This document shows, one piece after another, positions 12,963-25,444 of a DNA stretch of 64,000 bases. Origin of the DNA: Numida meleagris (taxonomy: Eukaryota; Chordata; Aves; Galliformes; Numididae). The notes beneath the pieces are model-generated. The model had not been told where the DNA came from and searched no databases. It saw only the letters and a program-made list of their open reading frames with translations. The stretch lies in assembly GCF_002078875.1 (NCBI RefSeq), contig NC_034409.1:65134583-65198582 (forward strand), in the 5' to 3' direction. The stretch's first letter is position 1. Each line of letters starts with the position of its first letter. The position numbers and the translations under genes were made by a program.

Positions 12963-13453
12963 GCAAAATGAAAAAGGCAACTCTGAATATATCAGCCACA
13001 TTAGATGTAGTTGAAAATAAAACAACGGATGCCATACATCCGTTATAAAAAGAAGCGTCTCAAGCAGGAATGATGGCTCTGCAAAATAGAAAGGCCCTAG
13101 ATACATTGTTAGCATGAAAAGGAGGGGTTTGTATTATAATTACCACCAGTTGTTGCTTGTATGTAGACCAAAGTGGTCAGATTTCTACAGATACGGAAGA
13201 AATTCGGAAGTAGATAAAAAATATTGTTTTGTCTGAGTTTCAAAAAGACAATACTTCTTATGGATTTGAAGAAATGTTAAAATGGCTGACTTCCAGGTTC
13301 CCTGATAAGAAAATTACAACAGCTGCTTTTCTAGCAATGTTTGATTTTGTCTGGTTGTATGTTAAATTGCAGTATATATCCAAGCATTGTTTGATGGTAA
13401 TTAACAAAATCTCAGAGAAAATGAGACTGATTTGTACTGACCTGTATAGTTAG
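12963..13453 (+). pseudogene. Endogenous retrovirus env transmembrane-subunit remnant
   Basis: One frame shows the layout of a gamma-type transmembrane subunit. A heptad-like helix lies around 12985-13045. The conserved 'LQNRKALD' segment of the immunosuppressive-domain region starts at 13079. A C-X6-CC motif follows, with cysteines at codons 13130, 13151 and 13154, the arrangement that in gammaretroviruses bonds covalently to the surface subunit. After it the frame runs 75 codons to a stop just before the polypurine tract. The frame is broken by stop codons at 13046-13048, 13115-13117 and 13211-13213, so no functional envelope can be made. The membrane-spanning segment is poorly preserved. 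The C-X6-CC motif identifies the class well. Subfamily is not assigned. Confidence 0.85.
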
Positions 13454-13462
13454 ATAAGTCTT

Positions 13463-13477
13463 GAATGGGGGAATTTT
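13463..13477 (+). promoter_or_regulatory. Polypurine tract before the 3' LTR
   Basis: A GAATGGGGGAA run followed by a few T lies immediately upstream of a TG dinucleotide that starts a plausible LTR. Polypurine tracts prime plus-strand DNA synthesis in retroviruses and sit directly against the 3' LTR, which is the position seen here, 9 bases after the env frame closes. Confidence 0.7.
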
Positions 13478-13891
13478 TGTCAGTAAGAATTAACCTTCAT
13501 GTAAATCTTCGTATGTGTATCCTTAGACATAGCAAATATGTCCTTTTATGTAAGTCAAGATGACCATCCTTGAAACAACTAAAGTAATTAAGTAGAGGAA
13601 TATCTAATCACAATGCAACAACTAAACTTGTCTTTGAAGAAAGCAGCATCTTGAAAAAACATGTAGTTAATTAGCAAGTTAGCTAGCCTGCAGGTAGGGA
13701 CATTAAGCCTATGTTTAACTGACCAATTGTATATCAGGGTAGTGGCCAAGTGATAAAAATATGTATAAAAAAAGCATCGCAAATATCCTGGGGTGTCCTA
13801 GCTTTGTGGAAGACCACCTAGCACCTAATCTTGCACAATATTGCAATAGATCAGTATCTCATCTCTGTGTGTGAGATTGGCTTATTGCACA
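13478..13891 (+). repeat. 3' LTR of the gamma-like provirus
   Basis: The LTR is inferred from structure. It starts at TGTCAGTAAG right after the polypurine tract and ends in CTTATTGCACA, an imperfect inverted copy of the start, giving a length of about 414 bp. The end could also fall at 13889 or 13893. A TATA-like TATAAAAAAAG lies at 13764, as for a U3 promoter. A degraded polyadenylation hexamer (AATAGA) lies about 80 bp further on, leaving a U5 of about 45 bp. No matching 5' LTR is visible upstream in the window, so the provirus lost its 5' half. A search for solo LTRs of the same sequence elsewhere in the genome would confirm the edges. Confidence 0.7.
13764..13774 (+). promoter_or_regulatory. 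TATA box of the LTR U3 promoter (inferred)
   Basis: TATAAAAAAAG sits about 120 bp before the proposed LTR end, a normal place for a retroviral core promoter. Only position and motif support it. Activity is unlikely in such an old copy. Confidence 0.45.
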
Positions 13892-15660
13892 CACGGTAAT
13901 TAATTGGCCTTTTGAACAACACTGTTATCACTGTCCAGTTCAATTCATCATAAATATTCCATAGCTAATAGATAGAACTTCATCTACTTTTACCACTAAT
14001 AAATAGCTGTTAGTTTGATAAGCAAACCCAATTGCGGACAAAATACCATAATACTGAGATGTCTGCCAAATGCTATTTGGACACTGACTATAGTTCATAT
14101 CATGCAATTGTTCTGACATTGTTTTGTTCAATGAGAAGTGACACACAGTTATTAAACACAATCAAATATTTGCCAAGCAATAAACAGAGCATACAATGGC
14201 AGCCCCCCTCTTTGGCACCAGAGGACAGTCAAATGCAGACCTAAAGAACCTCACTTCTCTCAGACTGTTCAGAAATGTGTGTATACTTTGTCCTGTACCT
14301 TTTTTACAACATTTTCATAGGCTGTGGACTTGGAAAGGGGTACTTGTGATGATCCCTAATGAGTATTTTTTGAAGATGGGTATTCAAATGCAATTTCCAA
14401 GCACTGCAGGCATTTTTGTGGGTGAAAATAATTAATGAATTACTCTATTTTTGCAATGTATTAGATACAAATGTGAAAGGAGGACAGAAGCAACACACTG
14501 CAATGCCAAGGTAATTATATGCACACCTATGGAGAGATACATTAAGTTCAGCTTTATTGGGCTCATAACCTTGAATATTATTTGTTTGAGAATGTCTGAT
14601 GAAAACAAGGGGAAAGAATTGGAGAAGCTCGTTCCAGTAAAGCAATTCTATTGCATCAAACCATACTCATGAAAGTTTAAGAAAGCTTTCATCTCCTTAA
14701 TAAATAAGGTAATGATGTATATAATAGTACAGTAATAAAAATGCTAATTATTTAATATTGAAAAATAATAGATCTGCTTGCAGTAGCCTTGTGTTAATTA
14801 GTAAGCTTCTATTTTTTTTTCGAATACAGTTTTATTTTCATGAATAATACTATGCAGTTTCAACAGAGAATGCTTTTGGATTTCATAACTCTCCAGGGAA
14901 CACTAAAGCGTGAATCATTTATGCCCAACATGCAAAAAATAAGCAAATGGGAGACTCACTGAAGTTATTTTGATATCATCTCTTTGATTTATGTGCAATA
15001 ATTTCAACAAAATTTCCTATAGGAGGAGTGCAAAACTTTTCTGCATGTTATGTTCTAAATTAGTCTTATTTAAGGAAAACACATATGTCATGCTCAGCTA
15101 TTAAAGTGGGGCATTAAGTTGATTTGGAAAGTTATTTCAAAGGTTTTATGACTAAAAATATTGCCTGAAAAAATAGAAAAGAAAGTTGTTATGGCATTTG
15201 GTATATAATCTCTGAAGTTTTGATTATGCATTAGTAAAGCTTCATAATACCTCTGTGATATAGATATTTTTGTCAACAGATATACACTTTGTGGGTTAGG
15301 TGAAGATTAAAAGAAAAAAAAAATCTATATTTATACTAGTAGTGTTGAAGCTGTCTTTACTTCCCTTCCAATAAACTAAGCAGTGGGGTCCCTACATGGT
15401 GTAAAAACAGACTCTAACTTTTTGTACTGGGACACTCTCTTAAGTCATTAGAAATACTGAAAAGGATCAGCTTAACATTAATATCCTGGATTGCATACTA
15501 ATATTTTTCTGATCAGTCCCTCAGTAGAAATGAATGTGGGATAAAGTTTGTGTTTAATTTCATTATTAAAATGTCTCTAATTTTTTATTATTATTAATTA
15601 TTTATTTGGAGATGGTGTATAACAGTTCCAGACTGTTTTCCTCTACTGATCAGGAAGAGG

Positions 15661-15710
15661 AGTCACAGAATCACAGATGCTGGTTGAATGAGAAGAACAT
15701 TTAGGTGTAT
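15661..15710 (-). mobile_element. Possible very short decayed CR1 3' end (antisense)
   Basis: The run TCACAGAATCACAGATGCTG and the following 'ttgaatgagaagaacattt' resemble the outermost part of an antisense CR1 ('tcacagaatcacagaatggttgaggttggaagggacct'). Similarity stops after about 50 bases. It could equally be a chance match to the terminal octamer. Confidence 0.3.
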
Positions 15711-18700
15711 AGAGCCATGGCGTACAGCTGTAAGACATCTGTCAACGGTAGACAAAATGTGCTTGCTTCATTGTAGTCTCCTTGACCTTGAAAGACCACC
15801 TGCATGATCTCTTCTACTTTGTGGAACCTGCCCCAGTGTAATCTGAATAAAAGCAGCCTTTAAAAATCTAAAATCATGCTGCTATTCTCAAATGATAAAT
15901 TGTTATATTAATTATAATTTACTCATAGAGAAAAAAGATGATATAGTTTCAAAAGAATATTAGAGGGAAATCTTCAGTACAATCAAGGAAAATGTATGTA
16001 TTATGAGTGACTAGTGATAGTATTATTACTATTAAAGTAATTGTGCTTATTATTAAGATTGCCAGATACCAACCATTGCCCTACATTCTTTTAAGTCTGG
16101 TAAACTTTTACAGGAAGGGTTGAAATTTGCCATACTAGAGATCTGCTTCAGTCCAAATGTTAAGGGCAGCCTGAGCTACAAGATTCTACTGCCTCAGTGA
16201 ACAAGGGTAAAGAAAAAATAGTTTTTTTCAAGTTATGCTCACCAGGAAAATTGAATATGTTGGAATAACTGCCGGTGAAGAGCGTTTCTGTCATGAGGGA
16301 AGATTCACTGGATGAGGAGACTCAAAAATGAGGCTGTCAAGGGGAGCTACAGTGAGTTATCTCAACCTGATATAGCACTGGAGAGCAGGGAATATTTCAC
16401 CAGGAAAAGATAAAAGATACGGTTCAAACAACAAGGAAGGAAACTCCTCAGCAAACCCTAAGAGAAAGTCAATGTTCCTAGTAGTAGTGCAGTATAGATA
16501 TGTGGGAGCAGGGACAAACAAGCTGGGTGAGCTGGACAAAAAATGGACTGTAGGTTGGCTGGTCAAGGAGCCCAGAGGTTTAGAGGAAGAGTGGGGATAG
16601 ATCTGGACTGGGTCTTTTGGAGAGAGGCTGTAGTGGACTGGACATAACAGAAGGAAAGAAAGCATCCTCTGAGGGTCCTGCTCCTCCCCAGGAATAGAAT
16701 TGGACACAGGGGTGTTTCTGAATCCACCTTTTCTTCTGCCATCAGCAGATAAAACCCAAAGACAAAGTGATCCAACCTTCTGCAGAGTGGCTCTGTGGAA
16801 AGTGCTGAAGTTCATAACTGCTTTCTGGTGCTCATGGCAGTATCTGATACAGTGGATTTTCCTTTTTCAGTCTATTTAAATAAAAATAGGGTGGTGGTGG
16901 GGATTTTAGAGTTCCACTTCCTTGACACTGACTTATTGAGTGTGTCCTATATTCACATATTATGGACCTTTGTGTTCTTGTAATTTTACGTAGCGTTCAT
17001 GACTACTATGGCATCCACAGTTCTTAAACTGTGCTTCTTGACAGTGAAGCAAATTAATTTCCCCCCTTGACCCAAAGAAATCTAATAAGCTCTGTATGTG
17101 AATAGGAGCGGAGATAAAGAAATTAAAAAATCAGAGAGATGGTGAGCAGGCTGTCTAATATAAGAGGCAGAGAGATTGGAGTCAGCGAGGGTCAGACGGG
17201 GACTCAGAGTGGCTCAGAAGAGCAGAGAAATCATGAAGTTGAAAGGACAGAGCGTCAAAGGAAAATCAAGGCGAAAGAATGACCACAGTAATGTCCATGA
17301 GTCATCAGAAATGGCATTTGACTGTTCATGTTCAGCATTACCAGAAGGTATATTAGCCCAAAATGACATCATTGTGCTACTTTCTAAATGTGGTAACATG
17401 AAAACATGAACATCTCTTTAAGTCCCATGAAAATCAATGGTACTAAAGAAGGATTAATTACACGAAAGGAAGAGATTTCCTGAGGTGTCTTGATGCCTAG
17501 CTCTAACTAAATTGCTGTTTTACTCTGCTAGACAACTTTGAATATCTTACCCAACATACTCTGATTCCAAAGCAGGGAGAATCAAGGACAATCTGCAACC
17601 TTTATAAAGGATATTTTAATTGTATTTTCACATTTTCAAGCTCAAGCATGGATCATACAAATATTTGTGGCATTTTGACTGCCTAGATATTTTAAAATGA
17701 AATGGTTTACACAATGGGAATGTAAATGATTTTCACAAAAGGCTTTGAATGGCTCTTTTAGAAACATTACAGTCTATTGTACAAAACTGCACCTTTTTCA
17801 AAGTGAAATCTCAACACAATGGCTTTCAGCAGCTGCTCTCAAGCCTCTGTGGTGCATTGTATGGACTCTGCCTGCAATACTTCATGCCTCATTTCCCCCA
17901 ACTTGACATTGGGTATATTTGTTAAATAATCAGTGAAAACATATCATCGTTAAAAATGTTTACAGTTCTATTCTAATGGGAATTACAATAAAAGGATAAG
18001 GGCGTAAATATGTCATTTTAGATAGAAAGCAGCACTACTGAACCCTTCAGAAAGGCCTCAGAAGGAACTATGAAAATTATGCTGTTGGGAAACTTTTTGG
18101 CTTCCTTCAGATTTTCTTACTGCATCCTTTTTTTTTTTTCATGTGGTGGATGTTTGCACGAAAACAAGAGGTCAAGTTCTGCGCTCACATCAGCATAAAT
18201 TTGAAATTCAACAGTTACTGTAAACAAATAGCAGTGTAAGCAAGAGAAATCCCACACTGGCTTTCTGAGTGTGTTTTATGGTCAATGACCTAGATGTTGG
18301 AACTCATTTTTACCCAACTGCATTGCTACTAGACCTCTGGAATTAATCTGATTCAGCTTGAGTTTTAAAGGAAAACCCCTCTTTTTTTTTTTTTTTTAAC
18401 TTAGGTTTTCACACTGTTTGATTGGGGAGCAGAGAGTGCTGTTTCTGGAAGGGCAGAACATTGTTCTGGTGACTGCCTCTTATTGCACATACATACATTC
18501 TGTCTGACAGCTGGCAAGGGAGCTTATATATTTGCACTACAGTTTTTCCACCTAGGTAGGAATGTACACTGGCTTTAACAAAAGTTTTGGCTATCACTTG
18601 GCAATACATGGAAGCTCCTTTGATCGGAAGGGGCTACTGAACTGTACTGTCATTATGTGAGCAACAGTCAAATAGATTCAATCATTTTTTATAAAGCTAC

Positions 18701-20936
18701 CAGAGTAAACAATGCAAGTTGGAACAATGTGCCATTTCCAGAATGTGGTTTTAAAGAATATGTTATGAGATGATGTTGCTATGGTTACAGATCCATCTAA
18801 AGAAGCGAATGCAGTAAATACTACTTTGAAAATTAAATAAATATTAAGTAACAGTTTATAAAGCAGGTGTTTAGGAGTAAATGTTTTTATTTTTGTCATT
18901 TTAATTACTCTTAATACTCAAGAAAGTGTTGGCCTGAAAGAGCCAGTCAGAAAAGAATAGCAGAAGTAGTCTATGCTTAGGACGCAGATCACATCTAGAT
19001 GTTGATAGCCACTGTATGGAAATCCACTTCTCTCTATTTTTTCCTGGGTTTATTTGATATGCAATGGAAAATCATGCTATAGGAGAAAATGTGAATGGTG
19101 TCCTTCCATAAGAATCACTGCATTAAGCCCAGAATGTAACATGGCAGGTGACAGGATTGCTCTTTATAATTAACAGACAAGAATAAAATGCTCGGCTAAG
19201 TCATGCAGTCATGGAAATTGAGGTATTCCATTATGTGTTTGAACTGTGGTAGCGCTTACAGCTCTCAGTCTGTATGGCAAGAGCACATCATCCCAAGGGG
19301 CTTCTATGCTAATTAAACATGTTTCTCACCCCTGGTTCCCAGTTATCCATACTACAGGGGAGCCAGGGCCTTTCCAGGCTCCTTTCCGAGTGAGTAAATG
19401 TGTTTCCTCCAGGAGGAAACAAGGGCACAGTTGGCATGGTAGTTTGCTTCAGGGCTCCCTCCAGGCAGAAAATGGGAAATACATGGTGCCAAATTGGGCT
19501 CCTTTAGCCTGGGACAGACTTCTGACTCGATGCCAGCAGGCTCTGTGCCCACAAAGACAAGCACATACCCTCCGGACATGCTGCAGGGCAAGCAACGCCT
19601 GCTTTTGGCATCCTGCTCTGGAGACACTGCTCTAGTAGGCTGCTGTACAGATTTCACTTTTTTTTTTTTTCAGATTATCGCACTTTATTATCACTTTGCA
19701 AACACAAAATATTCTAGTTATGTCTCAGGACTGTAGAGCCAGGAATTGCTTCCTGAAGCTGATGAATTTAGTAATGTAGACATAGAGAGACTTACTTTGC
19801 ACTTGTCTTGAATGCTATCATGAATGAATTCCCTTCTCTCTGAATACCAAAATTTCTAGAAAAGATGGAGCTATTGATTATTAATGACCCAGGAACGCTT
19901 AGTATGAGTGTTTACTTTCTGTAATCATAAAAGGGATATGCAAATCATAATGCACACATTCAAATATATGACAGGTGGCTGTCTGTCAAAAACACACACT
20001 CTCCAAGAGTTTGTATCCAAAAGAGTTGAGCTTTGGGAGAAACTCAGCATATGGCAGTTAAAGAAAAGCTGATTTAAAAAAATGTACTGCCACTACATCT
20101 AAATATAATCCTTAAAAGAGAGCAAAAAAAAAAGCCAAAAAAACCAGTACTGTAATTATGCTTACCAACCTACTTCATTTATCAAAGCACTTTATAAAAC
20201 AAGCAGAGAATTTAACTCAGGGAACCTATACAACTTTCAATTATCAGCCCCATAAATTACACAACCAGTGACACGCAATGAGATCAAAGATTCTGAACCA
20301 CTTGATTTTTTTACACATGAGTGAGCGGCTGCGGGGCACAGTGATAACTCACCAATGCTGAATAACTGGGACAATATTGAACTTTGTACACATGGCACTG
20401 CTGACAATGGCAGAGAAATGAACCAGTGGATACTCTGGAGGCTTGTTCAGCAACAGAAGGCTGGTGTACAGATAAGCTAATGTCTCATGAATGTGCTAAT
20501 GAGTTCGCCTTCTAACCCCATCAACTAAAAACACCGGGAATGATGTATTTTCCTTTGTTTCTTTAGAATATGTATCATCTCTATAAACTGAAGTGCAGTC
20601 TCTTGAGTTTTCTAAAAACAACTTCTAATTTCTAATCTGTTCAAGACGTCCTCCAAAATTTGGACTATACCAATATCAGATCTGTACTAGTTCAGTGTAT
20701 TTTTCTTACTACTATTCAACTTGTTTTTAATTGTATATCTGAACGTAGAGGGTAGATGTTTTGACAATATTTACCGTGTGAATTTCATTGAAGTGTTAGG
20801 GACACATCATAGAAAACACTGCCTTTAGATATGAGGCTAATAGTTTCTGTTTTCTTCTAACACCTTTTACTCAGAGCTTAATTGAACAATTCTGCTTTCT
20901 GAAGTTGTTTTTTCACATGCTCTTCTGAATAACTTT

Positions 20937-20962
20937 TATATATATATGTATATATATATATG
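20937..20962. repeat. TA dinucleotide microsatellite
   Basis: About 13 TA units interrupted once by TG. This is a simple repeat likely to vary in length between individuals. Confidence 0.85.
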
Positions 20963-21202
20963 AGGCAGAGAGAAGGGAGGAAGAACTAAATGCCATGAAA
21001 AGGCCTTTTCTCCCCCTGCCATATATCGTACACCCCCTGACGTGTTTTGACACATACCTTGACATATGCTATCTAATCTCTAAATATTGCTAGTGATGGT
21101 GTCACTGCTCCTTTCTATGCAGGGAAGGGGATGGGCATTGCAGGGTGTATAGGCTCTGTGCCAGCCAGAGCCACTGAGTCATCAGCCAGTGTTTCAGCAG
21201 GT

Positions 21203-21232
21203 ACCAACTCAGCAGGCACCAACTCAGCAGGC
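21203..21232. repeat. Two-copy 15-bp tandem repeat
   Basis: ACCAACTCAGCAGGC occurs twice in a row without mismatch, with a partial related copy (TTCAGCAGGT) just before. This is a minimal minisatellite or a recent duplication. Confidence 0.85.
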
Positions 21233-24200
21233 ATGTCCTTCCTCCTCCCTGTCAAAAGGACAGTAACTGAGAAATTGCCAGCTTGTTAGAACAACTGCAC
21301 ACCATTCCCCACTTATGTCACACTATAAACAGACAAGCTAGCCACACAAATTTACCTCAGACCTTAATCTTATTTCTTTTCACGTATTTCCTTTCACATG
21401 TGGAGATGGAGATTTTGGTACCAAAACATCCATTCCCCATAAAAGTCAGTGCGTGCCAAACTAAGATTTTCATTAAGGAGAATTTTAACCCAAAAAGTAG
21501 ACAAGAGTCTGTTTAACTCAATGAATGTCAGAGTTTGCTCAATTCACTGGATGTGTAAAGCACTATATAATTGCTAGGGATTATTAGTAGTCTTGAGTGA
21601 GTAATTCATGTTGAATTATCTGTTTGCCAAATGTCATCTCCCTGTTTGTGAACTGTCATTGAAAAAGGATGTTGAATTTTTTCAGATTTGTTCAAAACTC
21701 CTCTCCAAATAGCTTCTGTCAGTAATTCTTAGCCTGCTGCTTATTCATGAGCAATTCATTGTAAGTGTCTGATAGTTGCAATTGGAGCTGTTTTGACTGC
21801 CCACTTAGGTATTTGATATGCCTTCTTTCTGACACTTGATGACTGCAACTTTGAACTATGTCTGTAGTGTGGAGGCTTACACAAGACAGTATTAAATTTA
21901 CTTTCCATGAGCACTGTCTCAGATCTTCCTCAGCATGAATTATAGCCATGTTTTAACATTTATATTGTAGTTATGACCAGAAGTCAATCAATTTGGGAAT
22001 ACATTACTTTAAGAATCATACAAACATCGGGTTAATATCCCTATTCCAAATTATTTACTACATAGAATAAATTCTTGTCTGAAGGAGTCTGTAGGAGTGT
22101 CAGTAAGGTGATCTGAAATTAAAAACGAAAGTGAAATCTTTTTACAATAAAGCTATGGAATGCTGTAATTCCGCAAAATGTCTGTATATATAAATTACAT
22201 GCTAGCACATCATGCTAACTGGACAAAGGTACATGGAAACATATTTAACATTTGCTGAAGAGAAGGGAAATAAAGATGTAAATCTGGAAAGCTATAATAA
22301 TATGCACTAATTGTATATCAACTCTGCTCCATGCTGAGAGTGCGCCTGAGGTTGCATCAACTGCAAAGCAAAAACATTTGAAAACTGTGGGCAAGCCTAC
22401 TTTTAAAAATTATTTCACCTCTAAAGTCCGTAAAAATCCATCAGTAATTTCTCAGTGAATGTCACATTATGGAAGTAAGGGCTTTCTTTAAGAAAATAAA
22501 ATTGTCTAACAGTATCCTTATCATTGATGTGTAAGCGGGTAGCAGACAGGGATAACAGACAAAGGTCAGACAAGGAGAGATACAAAACCTGGGTGCACTA
22601 GGTCACCTTTACTCCAGTTAAACCACATTTGGTGTAAACCCCACAAAATCAGAATTTCTTTGCAGGAGAGGGATTCAGTTTCAAGGAAAAAGAAACAGTG
22701 TTAAAGAGAGCATTAAAATCACTTTGTCAATATATCACTATATGTCTGTGTAATGGAATAGTCCCGTCAATCCCAACGCAGCTAAACTTGTTTCCATCCA
22801 ATGTTTTTAAAAATAGTGGGCATTCTTCATTCTTTTTAATTCATCACTCTGTTTTTATGTGAATCATTTCATTTTCTTTTTCTTGAATTTGAAGCAATAT
22901 AGCTTTTTGGAAGATTGGTGTACTTACCTGATGTCAGAAAATATTACCTTCTGCTCATGCGTTGGTGCCAGCGAAGTTGGAGAGAATAACCTGTTATAAT
23001 TTATCTCTGATGTTAACATGCATCATCTCTAATAAGTATACAAGTACTCTACTCAGTACTGTTAATTGCATAAAAAAGACACAGAAGGCAGAAAACCTCA
23101 TACTCTGTATATGACCATAAAAAAACAGACACAAATGACAGTGAATAAGGGATAAGGTGCTACTTTAATTTGACTGAGAAAGCTTATTCACAAAAACAGC
23201 CATTTGAGAACAAGAATTGCAAGGTCTTTGTATAATGGCAGAACTGTCAGATTACAGGAAACTCCATGTTTCTGAGTACGATTTACTCAGGAACAATGGC
23301 ATTTCAAGGTTTCAGGACTATTTGTGCACCTGCAAGGGAGATGGAAAAGACAGATTATGAATTATTGATACCTGAATCTGATTTTACACTCTTGGAAATA
23401 AGTGGCAGCACACCTACTAACATCCATGGAAATAGAACCAGGAGCCACTGAAAACACATATTGATCCATATTCTACCTGCTAGATGGTTCATCCTCTTCC
23501 TCTTGAACAGCAATGTAAAGAAGGTATTTATATGAATTATGCAGTCTGGTTAGAAGAATGAATAGATTTTTCATTTTAAAAAGTCCATTTCTCTTAAGTA
23601 TCTGGAGTTTCAAAGAAAGTGAAACAACATAAAATACCAAGCTGAAAGAGTTCATGGCCTTATTCAGTCATTACTTATGTCCAGTGCATGTTACTTGACT
23701 GCAGTGGAGTTGCCCAGATGTATGTTAGGATAATTATGGGGAAAAGAATCTAATTGTACAGTGATGGTTTAAGCTGACAGATAACAGGTTGCTAAGTATA
23801 AAACACATATAGACATAGACTAACAAAACGTTAAATATCTCATTACATCTTGATAGTTAGATACTGTTAGGAAGATGTAAATTTGAGTACCAATTATTCT
23901 GTTGCAATGATAATGAAACATTAGCATCTTTATTTACACGCACATACATTTGTGCAGCTAACATTGACTCTCCTTTGGGAAGCAGATTGGGTGACTTGAT
24001 GCTGACCTCCAAGCTATTGCTCCCACTTTTAAAATTTTATGTGTAAAGGATGCATATGTCTGGGAGGGAGGACACTTCTGACAGTCTAAGAGAACAAAAC
24101 AGAACAGTATAAACATTGTACTTTAGAGTGCTTTATTATATAAGAAAACTAGGGAAGAGTGGACTTGAGGTAAAGAAAATCAAGCTATGGGAAATGACAT

Positions 24201-24510
24201 ACAGAATAGTGTTTCAGACAGGAGTAATACCATGGAGAGCCAGGAAATTGTCATCAGTCTTGAGCACAGATCCACCGCTTCCTTTAGAAAGGTTTCCTTA
24301 TGCATCTCTGTTCCACAATTATTTGTTAGTCTAACAAATACAAGAACAAAGATTAAATGTCAGCAAATATATCAAGCTCTTCCATTCTTCTGTATGATGT
24401 GCTTTCATAAACTGCCAATAAAATCCATCAGTTTTTCAGCTTGAAAGATGTAACTTATATTAGGTCTTGTAGTAGCAGGTATTGCCAGTAGCAATGAAGG
24501 GCTTATATTG

Positions 24511-25067
24511 TGACAGAATTATGAGAACTGCTCCAAAAGTAATGCCTCCTATTTTATTATAATGACCCATGACATCAGAGGTGGATGTTGGTGCTATGGC
24601 AGTAAAGGTCGAACCTTCCCACCAATATTCCATTACATTTTGTTGCCATGTGACAGATGGCAGCAGAGGGGCAGTCTGACAGAATGGCGTCTGACATGGA
24701 AGTGTGTATGAAGCAAAAATGTTTCACTGAATTCCTCCATGCAGAAAAAATGGCACCCACTGACATTCATTGATGCTTTCGGAATGTTTCTGAAGACCAA
24801 AGTGTGAATGTGAGCACAGTGAAACAGTGGGTGCTGCATTTTAGCAGTGACGGTAGCGACAGGGTCACCTCCATTGTGCAGATTTTTACAAGTGTGACAT
24901 GCAGACTCTTGTTTCACCACTGGCTAAAATGGATAGTGTGGTGACTAAGTTGAAAAATAGTGATTTTGTAGCTGAGAATTTGCTCTGTCAAATAATGTTA
25001 TTGAGTTGTTTGTACCTGTTGCAGTTTCAATGGAAATAAAGAGGAAGCATTATGTTCAGGTTACACA
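24511..25067 (+). mobile_element. Mariner (Galluhop-like) deletion derivative
   Basis: The left end carries CTGCTCCAAAAGTAATGCCT, the hallmark inner part of the galliform mariner terminal repeat. The right end carries a diverged inverted copy around 25035-25060 (AATAAAGAGGAAGCATTATG). At about 557 bp it is well under half of a full-length element of roughly 1.3 kb. The N-terminal coding part joins directly to the C-terminal part ('gatttttacaagtgtgacatgcagactcttg') near 24885, so the catalytic centre is missing. Such internally deleted copies move only if a full-length copy elsewhere supplies transposase. The outermost bases of both repeats have decayed, so the edges and the TA target duplication are uncertain. 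Confidence 0.9.
24684..24885 (+). pseudogene. Mariner transposase N-terminal fragment
   Basis: Beginning with ATG at 24684, the frame encodes the DNA-binding N-terminus of a mariner transposase (MASDMEVCMKQKCF..., then PTDIH). It hits a TGA at 24771-24773 after 29 codons, probably from decay of a CpG codon. Recognisable homology continues past the stop ('VNVSTVKQWV', the helix-turn-helix region) until the internal deletion. It has no DD34D catalytic residues and is not functional. A 95-codon open frame on the opposite strand here is a shadow. Confidence 0.85.
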
Positions 25068-25444
25068 GAAGGACTAGGTTCACTCTTTGTAGAATTTACT
25101 TGAATGATGGATGGGTGGTTTCCACAATTAAAAAAAAAATTACCTCTTCTCTAAACAATTATTCAACCCTGCCATTGTGTCCCTCTTCATTTTGTAACAG
25201 ACAGGCTAGACAACACCTTGAAAGAGCAGAAAATACTTCATACTTTCAGGAACATCAGGAGACAGTGCAGTGAAGCTTATCAAAAGCTAGAGAAGTGAAA
25301 TGAATTGAAATGGTCTACTACTGAAATTACATCATGAATGACAGGGGTCTACAAGACAGAAAGAAAAAAGTACAAGGAGGAAAAACTAGTAGATGAAACT
25401 AAAGGAGAAAAAGAAAATATATTCAGCATCATTTAAATTCTGGA
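25068..25444. other. Spacer between mariner and nested CR1
   Basis: No recognisable feature. A 73-codon plus-strand frame (25052-25273) starts within the mariner end and has no known homology. Confidence 0.45.

Larger units (their letters stand above)
13892..24510. other. Unique AT-rich sequence, no gene seen
   Basis: More than 10 kb without a recognisable gene. Contents noted: a possible CR1 scrap at 15661, a 16-base T run at 18382-18397, a TA run at 20937-20962 and a two-copy 15-bp tandem at 21203. The longest open frames are 152 codons at 16357-16815 on the minus strand and 129 codons at 19246-19635 on the plus strand. They match nothing I recognise and are within chance expectation. The stretches at 17600-17830 and 20040-20530 are compositionally complex and repeat-free, so they would be the first places to test for conserved noncoding elements. 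Confidence 0.45.

Noticed and set aside
16357..16815. Longest open frame in the window, 152 codons on the minus strand
   Set aside because: No recognisable domain, no paired splice sites, and a frame this long is expected about once by chance in 64 kb of this composition.
19246..19635. 129-codon plus-strand frame with an overlapping 101-codon frame on the other strand
   Set aside because: It lies in a mildly GC-raised stretch where stops are scarce on both strands. No domain or codon signature is visible.
22600..22670. Possible old sauropsid SINE with 'tttactccagttaaaccac' and 'ggtgtaaaccccac'
   Set aside because: The resemblance to known palindromic sauropsid repeats is too short and partial to call.
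24633..24920. 95-codon minus-strand frame
   Set aside because: Shadow of the mariner transposase fragment on the plus strand.
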